DNA of 64,000 nucleotides from contig OZ018409.1 in assembly GCA_963969595.1 (NCBI GenBank), positions 3,164,501 through 3,228,500 on the forward strand. The letters run 5' to 3'. The DNA comes from Neckera pumila (lineage: Eukaryota > Streptophyta > Bryopsida > Hypnales > Neckeraceae). The notes beneath the pieces are model-generated. The model was not told where the DNA came from. It did not search any database and worked only from the letters and a program-made list of their open reading frames with translations. The position numbers and the translations under genes were made by a program. Shown here piece after piece: positions 24,128 through 35,987 of the stretch. Each line of letters opens with the position of its first letter. Position 1 is the first letter of the stretch.

Positions 24128-24805
24128 GGAAGAAATTTCACATTTGCCAACTTTGACAGCCTCTTGAGGGCTGAAAAATTGATCTTTGATCATGAAATTT
24201 TTTGTGATGGTATCATTTCTATGTTAGTAATATGTGTGCCAAATTTCAAGGCCAAAACATTTACACAAAAGAAGATATTTGAAATCTACCAACATGTGTA
24301 ATGGTGAGAGAACTTTCACTACTACCAACTTTAACACCCTCCCAAGGACTGAATTTTACTTTTTCCTATGAAATTTTTGTCATAAGACCATCTATATGTT
24401 GATAACATGTGTAAAAATTTCAAGTCCAAATGTTCCACCCAAAAAAAGATATTTGAAATCTACCAACATGTGTAGTTGTGAGAAACAATTTCACTAATAC
24501 CAACTTTGACACTATCCCAAGGGTTGACAAATTATTTTTTTACCATGATTTTTTTATCATGACATCATTTTCATATTCATAACATGTGTGCTCAATTTCA
24601 AGGTCAAAAGATTTACACAAAAAATGATATCAATATGTGTAATTTTGAGAAAAATTTAACTACTGCCAACTTTGAGACTATCTCAAGGGCTAAGAAAAAC
24701 ATTTTTTAACATGAAATTTTTGTCACGAAATCACCTCTATGTTAATAACACGTGTGCCAAATTTCAAGGTCCAAAAATTCACCCAAAAAATGATAAGAAT
24801 GATTT
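24128..24805. repeat. Four diverged tandem copies of a ~170-bp unit
   Basis: The marker CAACTTTGACA or a close variant starts at 24148, 24326, 24501 and 24667 (spacing 178, 175 and 166). Each unit continues with an AAGGGCTGA-like box, an ATGAAATTTTT box, AACATGTGTGCCAAATTTCA and an AAAAGATATTTGAAA-like box. The order is constant although copies differ widely, so this is an old tandem array, probably decayed satellite or structured non-coding DNA. Confidence 0.75.
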
Positions 24806-24876
24806 TTTAAACATCTGTGTGAAGCTGCAAGTGAGCATTCAAATGATGTTCTGAAAGTACTCAAAATTCAGTCTGA

Positions 24877-25129
24877 CTATATAAAATAGTGAAATTAGGT
24901 TGCCTCACACTAATTTCTTGACAATCCACACTATAGAAAGATTCACTGCTTTTGTACAATGATGCATTCAATTCAAATCCATATGTATAGCATAGATTTG
25001 TACACCAATTCAAAGCTCGGTTCAAAAAGTGGCATGGGCCTCCATGTAGAACAAGCATTGGTCTAGGCAATTTATCTCAGGTAAGGCAACCTAATTAACA
25101 AGGCAATCTAATTTCACTATTTTGTGTAG
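24877..25129. mobile_element. M1-family MITE, inverted copy C (253 bp)
   Basis: The left end CTATATAAAATAGTGAAATT differs from the consensus terminus at two or so positions; the right end AATTTCACTATTTTGTGTAG is intact. The interior runs in the opposite orientation to copy A (CACACTAATTTCTTGACAAT near the left). Non-coding. Confidence 0.75.
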
Positions 25130-26140
25130 CTCAAATTGGGCTCCAAGCCCACATTGTTGCTCAAACAATATGCAAAACAGTCAGTAACTATACTAATGGC
25201 ACTGCATGTTGGCTCCCATTATACAGTATAGCCAACGGTGCACAATCCGTAGTAATCCACTTTTGAACCAAATTGTAAGAGCACTTCTTGCCTCGGTATT
25301 AATCTGTTTGAGGTTATAAAAGTAGAGGCTCAATTTGCCCTATTCACTGACTTTGTATTGTTGTCACAAGTCTCTTTGCAAGAATAATCCCATCTAAGAT
25401 AGTTCTTGATTTGTCTTTAGCCAGGTCCATCCATTAGTTATCTTAGGCCGGTTCGACCCAATCATTGTAAGAAACCCATGTTTTCTAGGATGTTTTCACT
25501 ATTTTTTGGAACACATTTTTGTGGACATTAAATAAAACAACCCATGTTTTAATGTCAACAATGATGTTCAACAAAACATCTTGAAATTTTAATTGATAAG
25601 TTAGTCTTAACAAATTTCTACTATATGATATTTTTCTATACCATATTATATATATAATAGAGTATATAGCATTTCATGGACCCTATAATAGCCCTACATA
25701 TTATATAAAATTTCTTTGCTTTGAATTAAATAGACCCTATCTTTTAACTCACGTAATTTTCGAAAAAAATGACAGTGGTTTCCTTAGGGAATGCTAATAT
25801 ATTTTGAACTTTATGGTCAAACTTCATAAAAAAGTTTCCAAATGATCCTAGACAAGTGAAGTTTATGATATTATGGGAAATTTCTAAAAAAATATTTGTT
25901 TGCTTTCTTAGGTGAATGCAAAAAAACATAGTAGTTTTTACTAGTTCTTGAAAGAAAAATGGCCTTTGTTTTTTAGGAATTTAGCTATTGAAAAGGTTAA
26001 AAATAAGAGAGCTTGGATAAGCAATGCTTTGCAAATGAAGGTTGCTATTATGTGAGCATAGGAATGTGAGCCCATGAGCCTAGAATACTCACACATCTAT
26101 ATTATAAGTGTATATACTATAGAAATCGTCTATGATTATA
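25130..26140. other. AT-rich intergenic DNA
   Basis: No gene recognised. Confidence 0.4.
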
Positions 26141-26283
26141 GTATATATATATATATATATATCCTATCAAAATATCTATATTATAGATGTTTATGTTACA
26201 TATACCATCTATAGTGTGTGGTATCTATATTATAGATGTTTATGTTACATATACCATCTATAGTGTGTGGTATCTATATTATA
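26141..26283. repeat. TA microsatellite followed by 49-bp tandem repeat
   Basis: A (TA)11 tract at 26141-26162 is followed by two identical 49-bp units starting TATCTATATTATAGATG at 26173 and 26222, with a third partial unit from 26271. The identity of the units implies recent duplication. Confidence 0.85.
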
Positions 26284-26289
26284 AGGCCT

Positions 26290-26530
26290 TATTCGTTAAA
26301 ATGAGACAATCTGCACATTTTGAGACTTCAATCCGAAACTTGTTATAGTGATTTATTGTCGAGTCGACGATAAGATGAGACTACAACCTTTGGGTGCTCA
26401 AAGATTTTTATATATATTAATATGTTATAGTCTCAACTTACCAAATAGTCTTAAAATTGAACAGTAATAACATTTTATCTTTGAGTCAAAGATAAAAATG
26501 AGACTGCAAAAAGTCTCAATATAACGAATA
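26290..26530. mobile_element. Possible 241-bp inverted-repeat element
   Basis: The left end TATTCGTTAAAATGAGAC and the reverse complement of the right end TATTCGTTATATTGAGAC match at 16 of 18 positions. GTCTCA/TGAGAC boxes recur inside. Non-coding; no target duplication confirmed. Confidence 0.45.
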
Positions 26531-26786
26531 TATGGTACTTATATTGTAGGCTCAATGCTCACAAGCTCGCATTCTTGGGCTCACATACTAGCACCTTTGG
26601 TACCAAAAAGTGGATCCTCTATAAGGTTGTTCAACTCTAGCTAGTAGTGCAAATATAGCAAAAGCATGAAATTAAGAAGAAAATTTTTTATTTTGAAAAA
26701 GAACATTTTAAGAAAATTTAAAATTGCAATCGACATGACACATGTGCCATGTCATATTTTGGTTTTAATTTTTTTTCTTAAATCCT

Positions 26787-27061
26787 CATTAGATGACATT
26801 TGAGGGCATTGAAGGGCCGTTTCAGGCCCTATTTTTCAAATCTGGCATGATTCTATGAACAAAAGTATGAGCTGTTAGAATTTTTAAAATTTTAAAATTT
26901 TAAAATTTTTTAAAAATATCATTTTAAGAGATTTTATTTTTTTTTGCGGAAATGACATGGCCACATTAGCTAGCTGCTGCAGTTGTGTTCCCACAATCTA
27001 GAAACGTAAGGAATTCCACGAGAACTCACGGTCTTCCAATGTCCTAAAATGTCATCTAATG
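26787..27061. mobile_element. CATTAG-ended inverted-repeat element, 275 bp
   Basis: Both ends read CATTAGATGACATTT inward, and the match continues imperfectly for about 33 bp (AGGRCATTGRA). The interior contains an AT-only stretch and ATTCTAACAGC in reverse orientation. This matches the element at 41197 in inverted orientation. Confidence 0.65.
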
Positions 27062-27584
27062 TTTTTTATTTCCTTGTATTTACACTACTAGCTAGAGTCA
27101 CATGGCCCTCTAGAGGCCCCATTTTTTTCTAATGGTTTGTTGTCCTAACAAGATCTACAATCCAAGCTGGAGTCTTGATTTTGGTTGGTAAGAAGGGACA
27201 TATACAAGTTCTTGGCATTGAGAAGTGAAATTTGTTACCCTAATCATTAATTTCATTAAATTGATGCAAACCTGGTTGTCAATAATTATATCATTCATCT
27301 CCTCAAAATTCTAAAAATAACAACTAGTGTTAATATTAGATTTAAACTGCAAACAATGCAACTAGAAAAGTGCCATAGTCGTAGAATTCCACCAATTTTG
27401 TGAAATTGGATGGATTAAGATTGGCACAATTGTGGGTGAACTAGGATTAATACAAATGTGGGTGAATTAGGATTGGCACAATTGTGAGTGTTGCCAATTT
27501 AACAAAATTGATGTTTCCAATTTCAATCCTATGGTGATGGCAATACGCAAAAATGTACTGACAAAGGGATGAAAAGGGAAGGAA

Positions 27585-27755
27585 TGGTGAGAATAATTCC
27601 CATTCTATTGATCCCTATAAAAGAGTGGGGTTGCATGACTGTGCTATAGCAAGCTACCGCTATGACACTTGCTATGAGGGCTCAATGGAACATCTCTATG
27701 CCATAAGGCAAGCCTCATCAAGTGGGTCTTTTCTCTTTTGGGAAATTTCATTCTA
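27585..27755. repeat. Dispersed ~200-bp repeat, copy 1
   Basis: Contains CATGACTGTGCTATAGCAAG, CTACCGCTATGACAC and a CAAGTGGGTCTT box, in the same order as 35988-36205 and, more distantly, 35240-35400. Non-coding, nature unknown. Confidence 0.65.
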
Positions 27756-27819
27756 GAACTATTAAAATAAATTAACCCATTACCTTTCTCATCTCAACTC
27801 CAACTTCATGTTATCAAGA

Positions 27820-29067
27820 CACTACAAGAAAATGGGGTTATAAATGACTGCACAATCATTTGTGCCCCCACAAAATGACTGTGGCATGATTGCACCTTTC
27901 TAATTGCATCCTCTGGCCTTTGTCAACAATGTCCAAGTCATTTAGTAGTCACGGTCGCAATTGGGGGATGAAGATGAAATGAAAATTAGAGTACTTGTAC
28001 GTGTTTTTGTTGAGGGCTCATTTCTTTTTTTGTTGTGGAGGTCACAATCATTTTCTACGACTTGGCGTTACAAATTTGGGACTTGCAAATGATTGTTTTT
28101 TACTAAAGGAGCCTTTTAGGAAATTTGATGTTGCCTATGTGGATTTTGCTACACTAATGTGTTTGCAGTTTAGGATTGAATCATTTTCTAGTTGCTTTCT
28201 AGTTGTATACTAGTTATTTTTTAATCACTTCCTATACTACTAGAAAATTCAGCTTTTCTATTGATTTGGTTGCATGATTTGATTCAGTTTTTTGTTGATT
28301 TGGAGAATAATTTGTTGATCTAGATAGAAACCAATAGAAAAGTGAACCAAATGAACACAATTAAATCAACAAAAAACTGAATTTTCTAAAAGTGAAGCTA
28401 GTCATTTCCTAGTTGTTTTTAAGTAGTTGTGCACTAGTTGTTTCTTAGTCGTTTTCTAGTTGTATCCTAGTTGCTTCCAAAGTTCATTCCCATTTGTCTT
28501 ATACCAACTATCATATCAACTGTAAAGAATACCATTAGGTTGGACATATAAGATTTGTAAATTGTTGTAGTCTTATATAATGAATTTTTTTAATTGAATT
28601 CTAAGATTTCGACAATTTATAGATTTCTATAGAGTACAAATTTTTGACAATTTATAGATTTCTATAATCTATAGAACAAAAAATATTTAATATCCAAGCA
28701 ACTTTAAAATCTATGAAATTATAAGGATTCCTAAATCAATGAAATCTATCAAATACCAATATTTGAATTTTTGAAATCTAAGAATAAGGTAGATTTGGGA
28801 TTTTGAAATCTAAAAAAAGGTAGATTTGAAATTCTAAAATCTAAAAAAAAGGTATATCTAAAATCAAATATCTTGAAAAAAGATAGGTCTAAAATCACTT
28901 GTAAATGATTGCTGATGTGGCAAGTTGAAAGCACTTTGCACCTTAGACTCTCTCATCAAACGCCCATCTAAGGAAAAAATAGATGGTCATTTTTGTCCGA
29001 AATGACTATAGGAAGTCATTTTGAAGTCATTTTTTGCAGTCATTTATACCTCCAATTTCTTGTAGTG
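27820..29067. mobile_element. 1.25-kb CACTA element, non-autonomous (TSD AGA)
   Basis: The ends CACTACAAGAAAATGGGGTT (left) and CACTACAAGAAATTGGAGGT (right, reverse complement), then TATAAATGACTGCA at both ends, show it is the same family as the element at 21270. AGA flanks both sides. Subterminal AAATGACT and AGTCATTTT repeats are abundant. The interior holds short CTAGTTG direct repeats, a nested 148-bp inverted-repeat insertion (28241-28388, ends TAGAAAATTCAG) and GGTAGATTTG repeats. No transposase frame. Confidence 0.87.
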
Positions 29068-29860
29068 AGAGATACCTTTCCTAACAAGAATATGCACCAC
29101 TAATACATAAGAGCAAAATCAAAACATTGATGGTAATAGGCTAATTTCACCTTGAAACTTAGAAGTATCCTTTCACCATGCCTCTATTTTTACAAGTGGA
29201 ATAAGAGAGTTTATATAGAGAGCAATTTCTTACATTGCAATAAATATGGTTTAATAAACTTTTGTTTCTCCAAAAGAAAAATAGGAGTTTATCTTTAGAA
29301 TTCTCTTACAAATGTTTAAAAGTAAAAGGAATATCATTTTTAGAATTATTTGATGGAGGATAAATTAAAAAATTAAAAAGAAGACTAATCTTGGAAGGCT
29401 GCAAAGGACATTTTGCATCCATTTGGATGACTTCAAGGAGTGTTGTAGGATGAAAAAGGGCAAATTTTTGTCCATGGTGATATATTCCCTTAGATGAAAT
29501 CACTAAAATGCTACAAAATAATGAGATCACTATCACTTCTGGATACACTTCTGGATGAACAATTGAATTTCCATCCCTATTTTGCATGTTACATCCGTGA
29601 CTAAGGATGAAAATAGCTTCTTTGGATAAAAATAGCTTGAGTTCGTCACTCCCAAAGATGATCGCTTTCAGCACTTTCACCGGTAAACGAAACAAAAAAA
29701 CGTGATCTTCATTGGAATCCTCACGTCAAGGTTGTCGTTACCATCTAGATCCTTTGACCAAATGAATCCCTCTCGGCAGTAATGAAACATCACATGCAAG
29801 CATAAAGGAAGCATCAATTGATAGAAACAAGTAGACTAGTTCCTGTCACTCCTCTGCTTG
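29068..29860. other. Intergenic DNA upstream of the sugar transporter gene
   Basis: The reverse-strand ORF 29306-29695 (129 residues) has no recognisable domain and lies in AT-rich DNA; I do not call it a gene. Confidence 0.4.
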
Positions 29861-29863
29861 CAA

Positions 29864-29870
29864 CTATATA
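29864..29870 (+). promoter_or_regulatory. Candidate TATA box for the STP gene
   Basis: CTATATA lies 313 bp upstream of the transporter ATG. If used, transcription would begin around 29895, so the ATG at 29907 would lie in the leader. Confidence 0.4.
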
Positions 29871-29906
29871 CTCCCCACCTCCCGATCGAGTCTACATGCA
29901 ATCGCC

Positions 29907-30104
29907 ATGGCCTCCGCTCCTAATGCAATTCAAGTTCTTGATCCCAAAACAAGGTCTCAGAATTTATTTCTGCCGCGCTTTGTGAAGTTGATGGACCAGT
30001 TCTTGCCGGCGATTTATCAGGACTCCATGGACTTTTCACGTCCCGGACATTGCTACTGCTTTGGTTTTCACGGTGGGAGAGATGAAGCCTTGAAACGAAA
30101 GTGA
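29907..30104 (+). CDS. Possible 65-codon upstream ORF in the STP leader
   Basis: A frame starting in a good context (CGCCATGGC) and ending 72 bp before the transporter ATG at 30177. The predicted peptide matches nothing I recognise. If the leader starts near the TATA box at 29864, this ORF would be translated first and would lower translation of the transporter. It could equally be a chance frame or an exon of something else. Confidence 0.3.
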   Translation: MASAPNAIQVLDPKTRSQNLFLPRFVKLMDQFLPAIYQDSMDFSRPGHCYCFGFHGGRDEALKRK

Positions 30105-30176
30105 TTTTGTAGCGCAGTTTTTATTGAAAAGGCATTGATTTAAATTCATTCTAGGATTAGAATTAAATTAGCAGTG

Positions 30177-33100
30177 ATGGCGCCGCCTACTCCTCCAAGG
30201 CAGTTGGTTCCTGTGGCAGTTGAAGAGCAGAAGAATTACCCAGGGTCCACAACGCTGTATGTGATCCTCGCATGTATTCTGGCGGCATCAGGGGGGTTGT
30301 TGTTCGGTTACGACATCGGCATATCTGGTAAGCTTCAATCGGTTCTTGAGAATCTCTAAAAGGGTATAATCTGAGATAGGCTAGTACATCATTTCTTTTC
30401 TGGAAAAGCATTGCCAAATGAATGAGATTTTTTTTTTCGAATTCTAAGGTAATTCATTATTTCGTGGTTTTATGGTGCACCGATCATTGGAAAACCATCG
30501 CCAAAATTCAACGTGGTTGTGTTTTTCTAAAGTAGTACAGGCTACAAGATCGTTCATTGCAAAGCATCGCCAATTCAAGGTGTTTTTTTTCTCTTCTAAT
30601 CGTAGTATCTGGTATAGGTTATTACTGGAAAAGCTTTGGCAGTGATTAATTGTGTCGATCTTCTGGTGCAGGAGGAGTGGAAGCAATGGAACATTTCCAA
30701 AGAAAGTTTTTCCCTGACATCGCACGAAAAGCGCACAGCTTCACCAAGGAGACCGACTATTGCAAGTATAACAATCACTGGCTGCAGACTGCGACGGCGG
30801 TGCTCTACCTTGCTGCGCTGGTGTCGACATTTGTGGCGTCTTGGGTGACGGAAAAGTACGGGCGGAAGCTCACCATGTCGCTAGCTGGAATTGTTTCGCT
30901 TGTGGGGGCTGCTCATACCGCAGGGGCGAAAAATTTGTCAATGCTCATCGTTGGGAGGGCCTTGATGGGCTGGGGAATTGGCTTCGCTAATCAGGTCAGT
31001 CGGAGGAGTGCTCTTTTCTAAAATCTTTTTTTACAATTGACGTGATTTCTTCGACTTTTTCTTGTGCAAGAATTAAAACTACGTAGACCTTTTTGCGATT
31101 TGGTCCTTCGTCCGGCTCAGGCCAAGCAGGGTGTACAGAAAAGCAGTTGTTTTGAACATCTGGAGTAATCCAGACTTCACATAGAAGCTATCTCCCTGAA
31201 AAGCAGCCCTCAAACGGATTCGTAGAGATTCAGGGAAGGATTCGTGGGAGATATAAACCCGTTATGTCTTTCAATTTAATAATATGACAATAGGTTCCCT
31301 TTAGAATTGGACGCTGTGGTTGTATTTAGGTGTTTGCGATTAGGTGAAGGAAATCGAGTAGCAAGACGACTGCAGAGATATATCTAGCAGCAGAAACTCT
31401 AACTCGCGAAAATTTCATTTCTCTGACTTGGATACCCTCCTTTGCTTTGGGCAGAGTTTTAGCAGGGTTTAACATAAACCCTAATGTATTTAAATGTGCA
31501 GGTTTTAGGTTGTACCGTTCACTTTTAACGATATGACAGGGGTCCTTGTGGAATCCGAAGCTTTGAAGCTTGGATTATAACTAGGTGTCCATGATTAGGT
31601 TTACGTAAATAATCAAGCACACTCAAAGAGATCGTATCCCAGGTCTAGCATGGGGTCGAATGTGTGACGAGCGAGCAGGACATGTTATAGAGTATGTCAA
31701 TCAACAATCAGGTTTTGAGTGTAGCCCGAAGACTCCAGAGATCTGGCAGCAGCAGAAACGCTCGTCAACATGTCCAACCAGTGCCTACTGCCTAGGACCC
31801 TCCGTCTGTGTTTTCGACAGGGCAATCAGGGTTTCAGCAGGGTTTCAGCACTGTTTATGCAGGGTTGAACTAAGGTTTAAGCAGGGTTTACGAAGTATTT
31901 AATGAGTCATACGGTTGACAATAAACATACGTACCTGCTGACCGAGGTGATTCACGTCTTGTGATCACGCATGTGCAGGTGGTGCCCTTGTATTCGTCCG
32001 AAATGGCCCCTGCGAGATGGCGAGGAGGCCTCAACATCTTGTTCCAGCAGGGCATCACGATCGGCATCTTCGTAGCCAACATGGTCAATTACATCACCAA
32101 CCGATTCATGCACCACAATGGCTGGCGGGTCTCCTTCGCAGGGGCTGCTCTTCCTGCCCTGCTGCTGGCCACAGGCGGATGGATGCTTCCCGACACGCCG
32201 CTCAGCTTGATCCGAAGGGGACGCCCCAATGAAGCACTCACGGTGCTCCAGAGGTATTTATGATGACTTTCATCGATTGCATTTGCAGAATTTCGTCATT
32301 AAAGCAATCTTTTGTTCAAGTTAAGCGTGCAAAGATCCCCAAGAATCTCGCCGAATTTATGCCCGATAACCGACTGAGACGTAACTGGTCCTCGTCTAGT
32401 TCTGGACTCCACGAATTGTTGGCAAAATGCTAACACTGCCAATTTAATGGGTTGAGAAATGTGCAAGCAGGATCCGCGGCACAAAAGAAGTGCTGGAGGA
32501 GTTCGAGGACACCCAGGAGGCCATCCACCAAGCGGAATCCGTGTCCCACCCGTTCCAGAACATTCTGGAGCGACATAACCGCCCTCAGCTAGTGATCTCT
32601 GTGGCGATCATGTTTTTCCAGCAGTTCACGGGGATCAACGCCATCATGTTCTACGCTCCCGTGCTGTTCCACACCTTGGGCTACGGCGAGCAGGCAGCAC
32701 TCTACTCCGCGGTCATCACTGGGGCGGTGAACCTGGTGGCTACTGTGGTGTCCATGGTGGCTGTTGATAAATTGGGAAGACGGTTTTTCCTCTTGGCTGG
32801 AGGGTTGCAAATGTTCTTATGTCAGGTTTGAATCCATCTCTCCATGATAAAGGCTCTTTGCTTTGCTTGCATTGTCCTGTACAAAATTGTTGGATCATAC
32901 GGATCTTGAGGTTTTGTATATATATACGTGCAATTAACAACCAGACAAGCTGCGTAGCAACGAGTCAGTTATTGGACATAATTTTAACCCTCTCCTCCTT
33001 CCAAAGTAGATCAAGCCAGTCCAATTTGTTACTAGCTGACATTGGTGAATGATTCATGTATTCAGATGGGCATGGGCATCTTCCTAAGCGCCGCAGTGAA

Positions 33101-33566
33101 AGGAGACCGCGACCAGAACATGTCGCCCATGCAGTCGCATCCACTGGCCATGGTGGTGGTGACCATCATCTGTCTGTTTGTGGCAGCTTTTGCATGGTCA
33201 TGGGGTCCCCTGGCATGGCTGATTCCCAGCGAAATCCTGACCTTGGACACCAGGTCGGCAGGCCAAAGCATAGCCGTCTCCGTGAACATGTTCTTCACGT
33301 TCCTCGTCGCCCAGTTTTTCCTGTCCAGCTTGTGTGCGATGAAGTGGGGCATTTTTCTCTTCTTTGGAGGCTGGGTGGCCATTATGCAAGTCTTTGTACT
33401 GTTGTTTCTACCGGAAACCAAAGGCATGCACATCACATTCATGGACCTTGTTTGGAAGCAGCATTGGTACTGGAAGAGGTTCATGCACGGTGGGAAATCC
33501 CAATCTCACACCGCTCAGTTTGATCAGGGTTGTTTGCAATTAGGCAGAGTCATGGTAGATTGCTAA
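30177..33566 (+). CDS. STP: Sugar transport protein (STP-type H+/monosaccharide symporter)
   Basis: Five exons, 30177-30327, 30672-30994, 31979-32253, 32471-32825 and 33066-33566, join in frame through GT-AG introns to give 534 residues, close to the usual 510-530 of plant STPs. These are plasma-membrane 12-helix proton-coupled hexose symporters of the major facilitator superfamily. Visible signatures: GYDIGISGG (44-52), YGRK after helix 2 (113-116), [14 protein letters not shown] and the [10 protein letters not shown] loop, [25 protein letters not shown] (from 300), [17 protein letters not shown] (415-425) and PETKG (484-488). [11 protein letters not shown] follows at the C terminus. Exon 1 starts at the ATG at 30177; an in-frame GTG just before it is not used. 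Departures from consensus are [11 protein letters not shown] for PSEIFPLETRS and MHITFMD after PETKG. Intact gene; sugar specificity cannot be read from sequence. Confidence 0.93.
31019..31978 (+). other. Large STP intron 2 with short repeats
   Basis: The second intron is 984 bp (30995-31978). It contains GCAGGGTTT-type short repeats at about 31825-31890 and a diverged duplication of a GGTGTnnnnGATTAGG segment (about 31330 and 31585). No coding content. Confidence 0.5.
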
Positions 33567-34760
33567 GCATACCCTTGAATTTCATCCCTATTCTCCTCGA
33601 AAAAAAGTTAGGCGAAGGGTTCTATGCACCTGCCTAGTCTGGCAGGTTTTACTCTCCGACACTCAAAAAAGAAAACGGCCTACGTGCCCTTTACGCCTAG
33701 TCATTCCGAATAACACTACCCCCGTCTTACCGCGGCTAGGATTTCAAATCAAAACCTCGGCTAGTTTGAATTAGTTCCTGGGTTTTTTTTGGCAGGCTTT
33801 TTTTAAAGCATTACTTTTTTTGAGTGCAGGTTCAGTGAATCATGCCATGTCGGATGAGCAAGATAATATGGTAGAAAATAATAAGTTGGCGAGGAAGTAA
33901 ATCTATATCTATATCTATATTTTTTTTTATTCTGTGGTCTTGCAATTGTGTTTAAAGCTAAGGGCCCTGATGAGCTCTAATGAGAATTTAGACTTCTTTG
34001 TCTCCTATGCTTGATGAGTTGGGATCTTTCTGTTCTTCGAAAGTGCAAATTGGAGGAATCTGAGGAGGCTCGTTGCCAGTTAAAAAGGGCAAGTGCACGA
34101 CCCTATGATTAACATTCCATCAAAAGTGATGGTGTACAACTGATACAAAACAAAAAGACTGATGGATGTTGGTCATGACTTTCATTTCTTGTTTTGCAGA
34201 AACGAATCAAGACTCTTGATTCAGTAGAAATTTATTAAATGCTGGAGGAACCACTTAGGTGGTGTAGTTGCAAGCAGAAGCTTCACACAGTTATAAACTA
34301 ATAAACTGTAGTTAGTTAGAAGCAGTTTTAGACTTTTAAGAGCATGACCAGTAGTGCATGCTTCATACTTGTGATTAACTTTGTGGATCGATTGAGAACA
34401 TTTTTGGAAAACGAATTCGCAGACTTCTGCCTGGTCTTGATGTTTCATTGCCTTCAGATAATGTACAATACATTACTCCGACCATTGTCCATTAGCTGCA
34501 TTAATTTATAAGAGGTCAAAAGAAAACTACAACGAAAGTTGGCCTTCAAAAGTATCAGTAATACATGTTTTAGACTGTGAAAATTCTCTCAAATACGGGG
34601 AGAAGACCCCACAAAATTAATTCCATTCTAATAATGAGGACCACTCAAAACAGTTGCAACGAGATCCCTTGTAAAAAACAGAATGAATGACATCTACGCA
34701 ACCACTGCACCTCCTCACTGATCAGTTTAACTGAACAACCCTAAAACTTCTACTCTTCTC
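33567..34760. other. STP 3' flank and intergenic DNA
   Basis: Includes a small (TATC)n tract at about 33902-33921. No gene recognised. Confidence 0.45.
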
Positions 34761-34873
34761 TGCAGTGAACTTTACAATCCTCCTTTCGCATCCACACAAA
34801 AAATGTTCTGAAATTTCACGACGTTGCTGTCACATTCTGATCCTCTCTTGTTTCTTCAAATTGCAATGGCGTC

Positions 34874-35113
34874 GTGCCTCTTCCCACCACCTCCTCAACC
34901 ACACTCCACATCACAAAAACGGCCACTCCGTTCTCAACTCCTTCAGGAGTTTCCAAGACAGGCACCCTTCGCGCAGCAGCAGAAAGTGTCCCACCACCGG
35001 TCTCGCAAATTTCTTCCAAACTTGAAGCAGCGACACCCAGGGATCCCCAGCCCACTTCGTCACCAACCAACACAGATTCTCCACAGCGACGCAGACGAGA
35101 AGCAAACCCATGA
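34874..35113 (+). other. Low-complexity Ser/Thr/Pro-rich frame, doubtful gene
   Basis: A 79-residue frame rich in S, T and P (for example ATPFSTPSGVSKTG, SSPTNTDSPQRRRR) overlaps ORFs in two other frames. The composition recalls the disordered N terminus of plant coiled-coil proteins, but no domain follows. It may be the first exon of an unrecognised or decayed gene. I do not call it coding. Confidence 0.2.
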
Positions 35114-35239
35114 GAGTGGAGCACACCATAATCAGTCCGACACCAAACAGCAGCCAGATGGGATTAATGGGAAATCCTTAAACCCTAAACCCTAAAACCC
35201 GAGCATTCGATGTGTCTCCAAGAGAATTCGGCGACAAGG

Positions 35240-35400
35240 GCGTGAGCATGGCGAGAGTGGTAATACCCTATGACCGTCCCGGCTGTAGCAAGCTTCAGCT
35301 GCGAGGGTCCCATTGCAATATGTCTTGGGTCACCCTTGCGGCACGGCATCTTGACCTGCAAGTGCTCCAGTAATATCACTCAGAATCCCTCGGTATGTAC
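35240..35400. repeat. Dispersed ~200-bp repeat, diverged copy 3
   Basis: Shares GGCGAGAGTGGTAATACCC, GTAGCAAGC, a CGGCACGGCATCTTGACCTG-like box and an AATATCACTCAG box, in the same order as 35988-36205. Confidence 0.45.
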
Positions 35401-35987
35401 CAATGGAGCCGCACAAGCCATAGCTGGCTGTTTGTCAGAAAGCTCGAAACAATAGGACACTGTTCGCAAATTCCAGAGAGATCATCCATACAATAGGCCG
35501 GTATGCACCATTGAACGAGACTTCAGGCCATGCCCTCAGCTCATTTAATCGGCAGCTCTGAGACAGTCTTTTGCTGCGTGTTTTGGAGAGTATCGAAGTG
35601 GTTCTTTTTAGATTTCATACTACCGTCTGTTTGGACTTCATGTGCGCCGGCCATTGTTTTCTTACGCTAGTGGTGCCATTTTGTATCTAGCCTGTATCCT
35701 TCGCAAGGTAGAGGACCTTAGTCACAAACTGACTAAGGTAGAGAACCTATTCCGTTCCATGAGAAACACACCTAAATCGTCTCTTTTGTACTTGTCAATG
35801 CATAAGTTATAAGCTACATATGATCAGCTCGTACAATTGTTCCGCATTTGGTGTGTTATGAAGCCCGTACAATTGTTCCGAACTTGGTGTGTTTCAAACA
35901 TCAACGTTCTTGTGGCGTCCATTGGTCCGGAACTGACTATTTGATTGCTAAATATTGTCATTGGACATGAGATATCTGCAAAATGTT

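Noticed and set aside
33062..33523. Long ORFs in other frames over STP exon 5
   Set aside because: Shadows of the transporter exon, whose own frame carries all family motifs and joins exon 4 correctly.
35177..35195. Telomere-type CCCTAAA repeats (also near 37433)
   Set aside because: Only two or three units; short telo-box motifs are common in plant promoters and introns and do not indicate a chromosome end.
34816..35195. Overlapping ORFs on both strands (about 80-123 residues)
   Set aside because: Three frames are open at once in a GC-rich low-complexity stretch and none has a recognisable domain.
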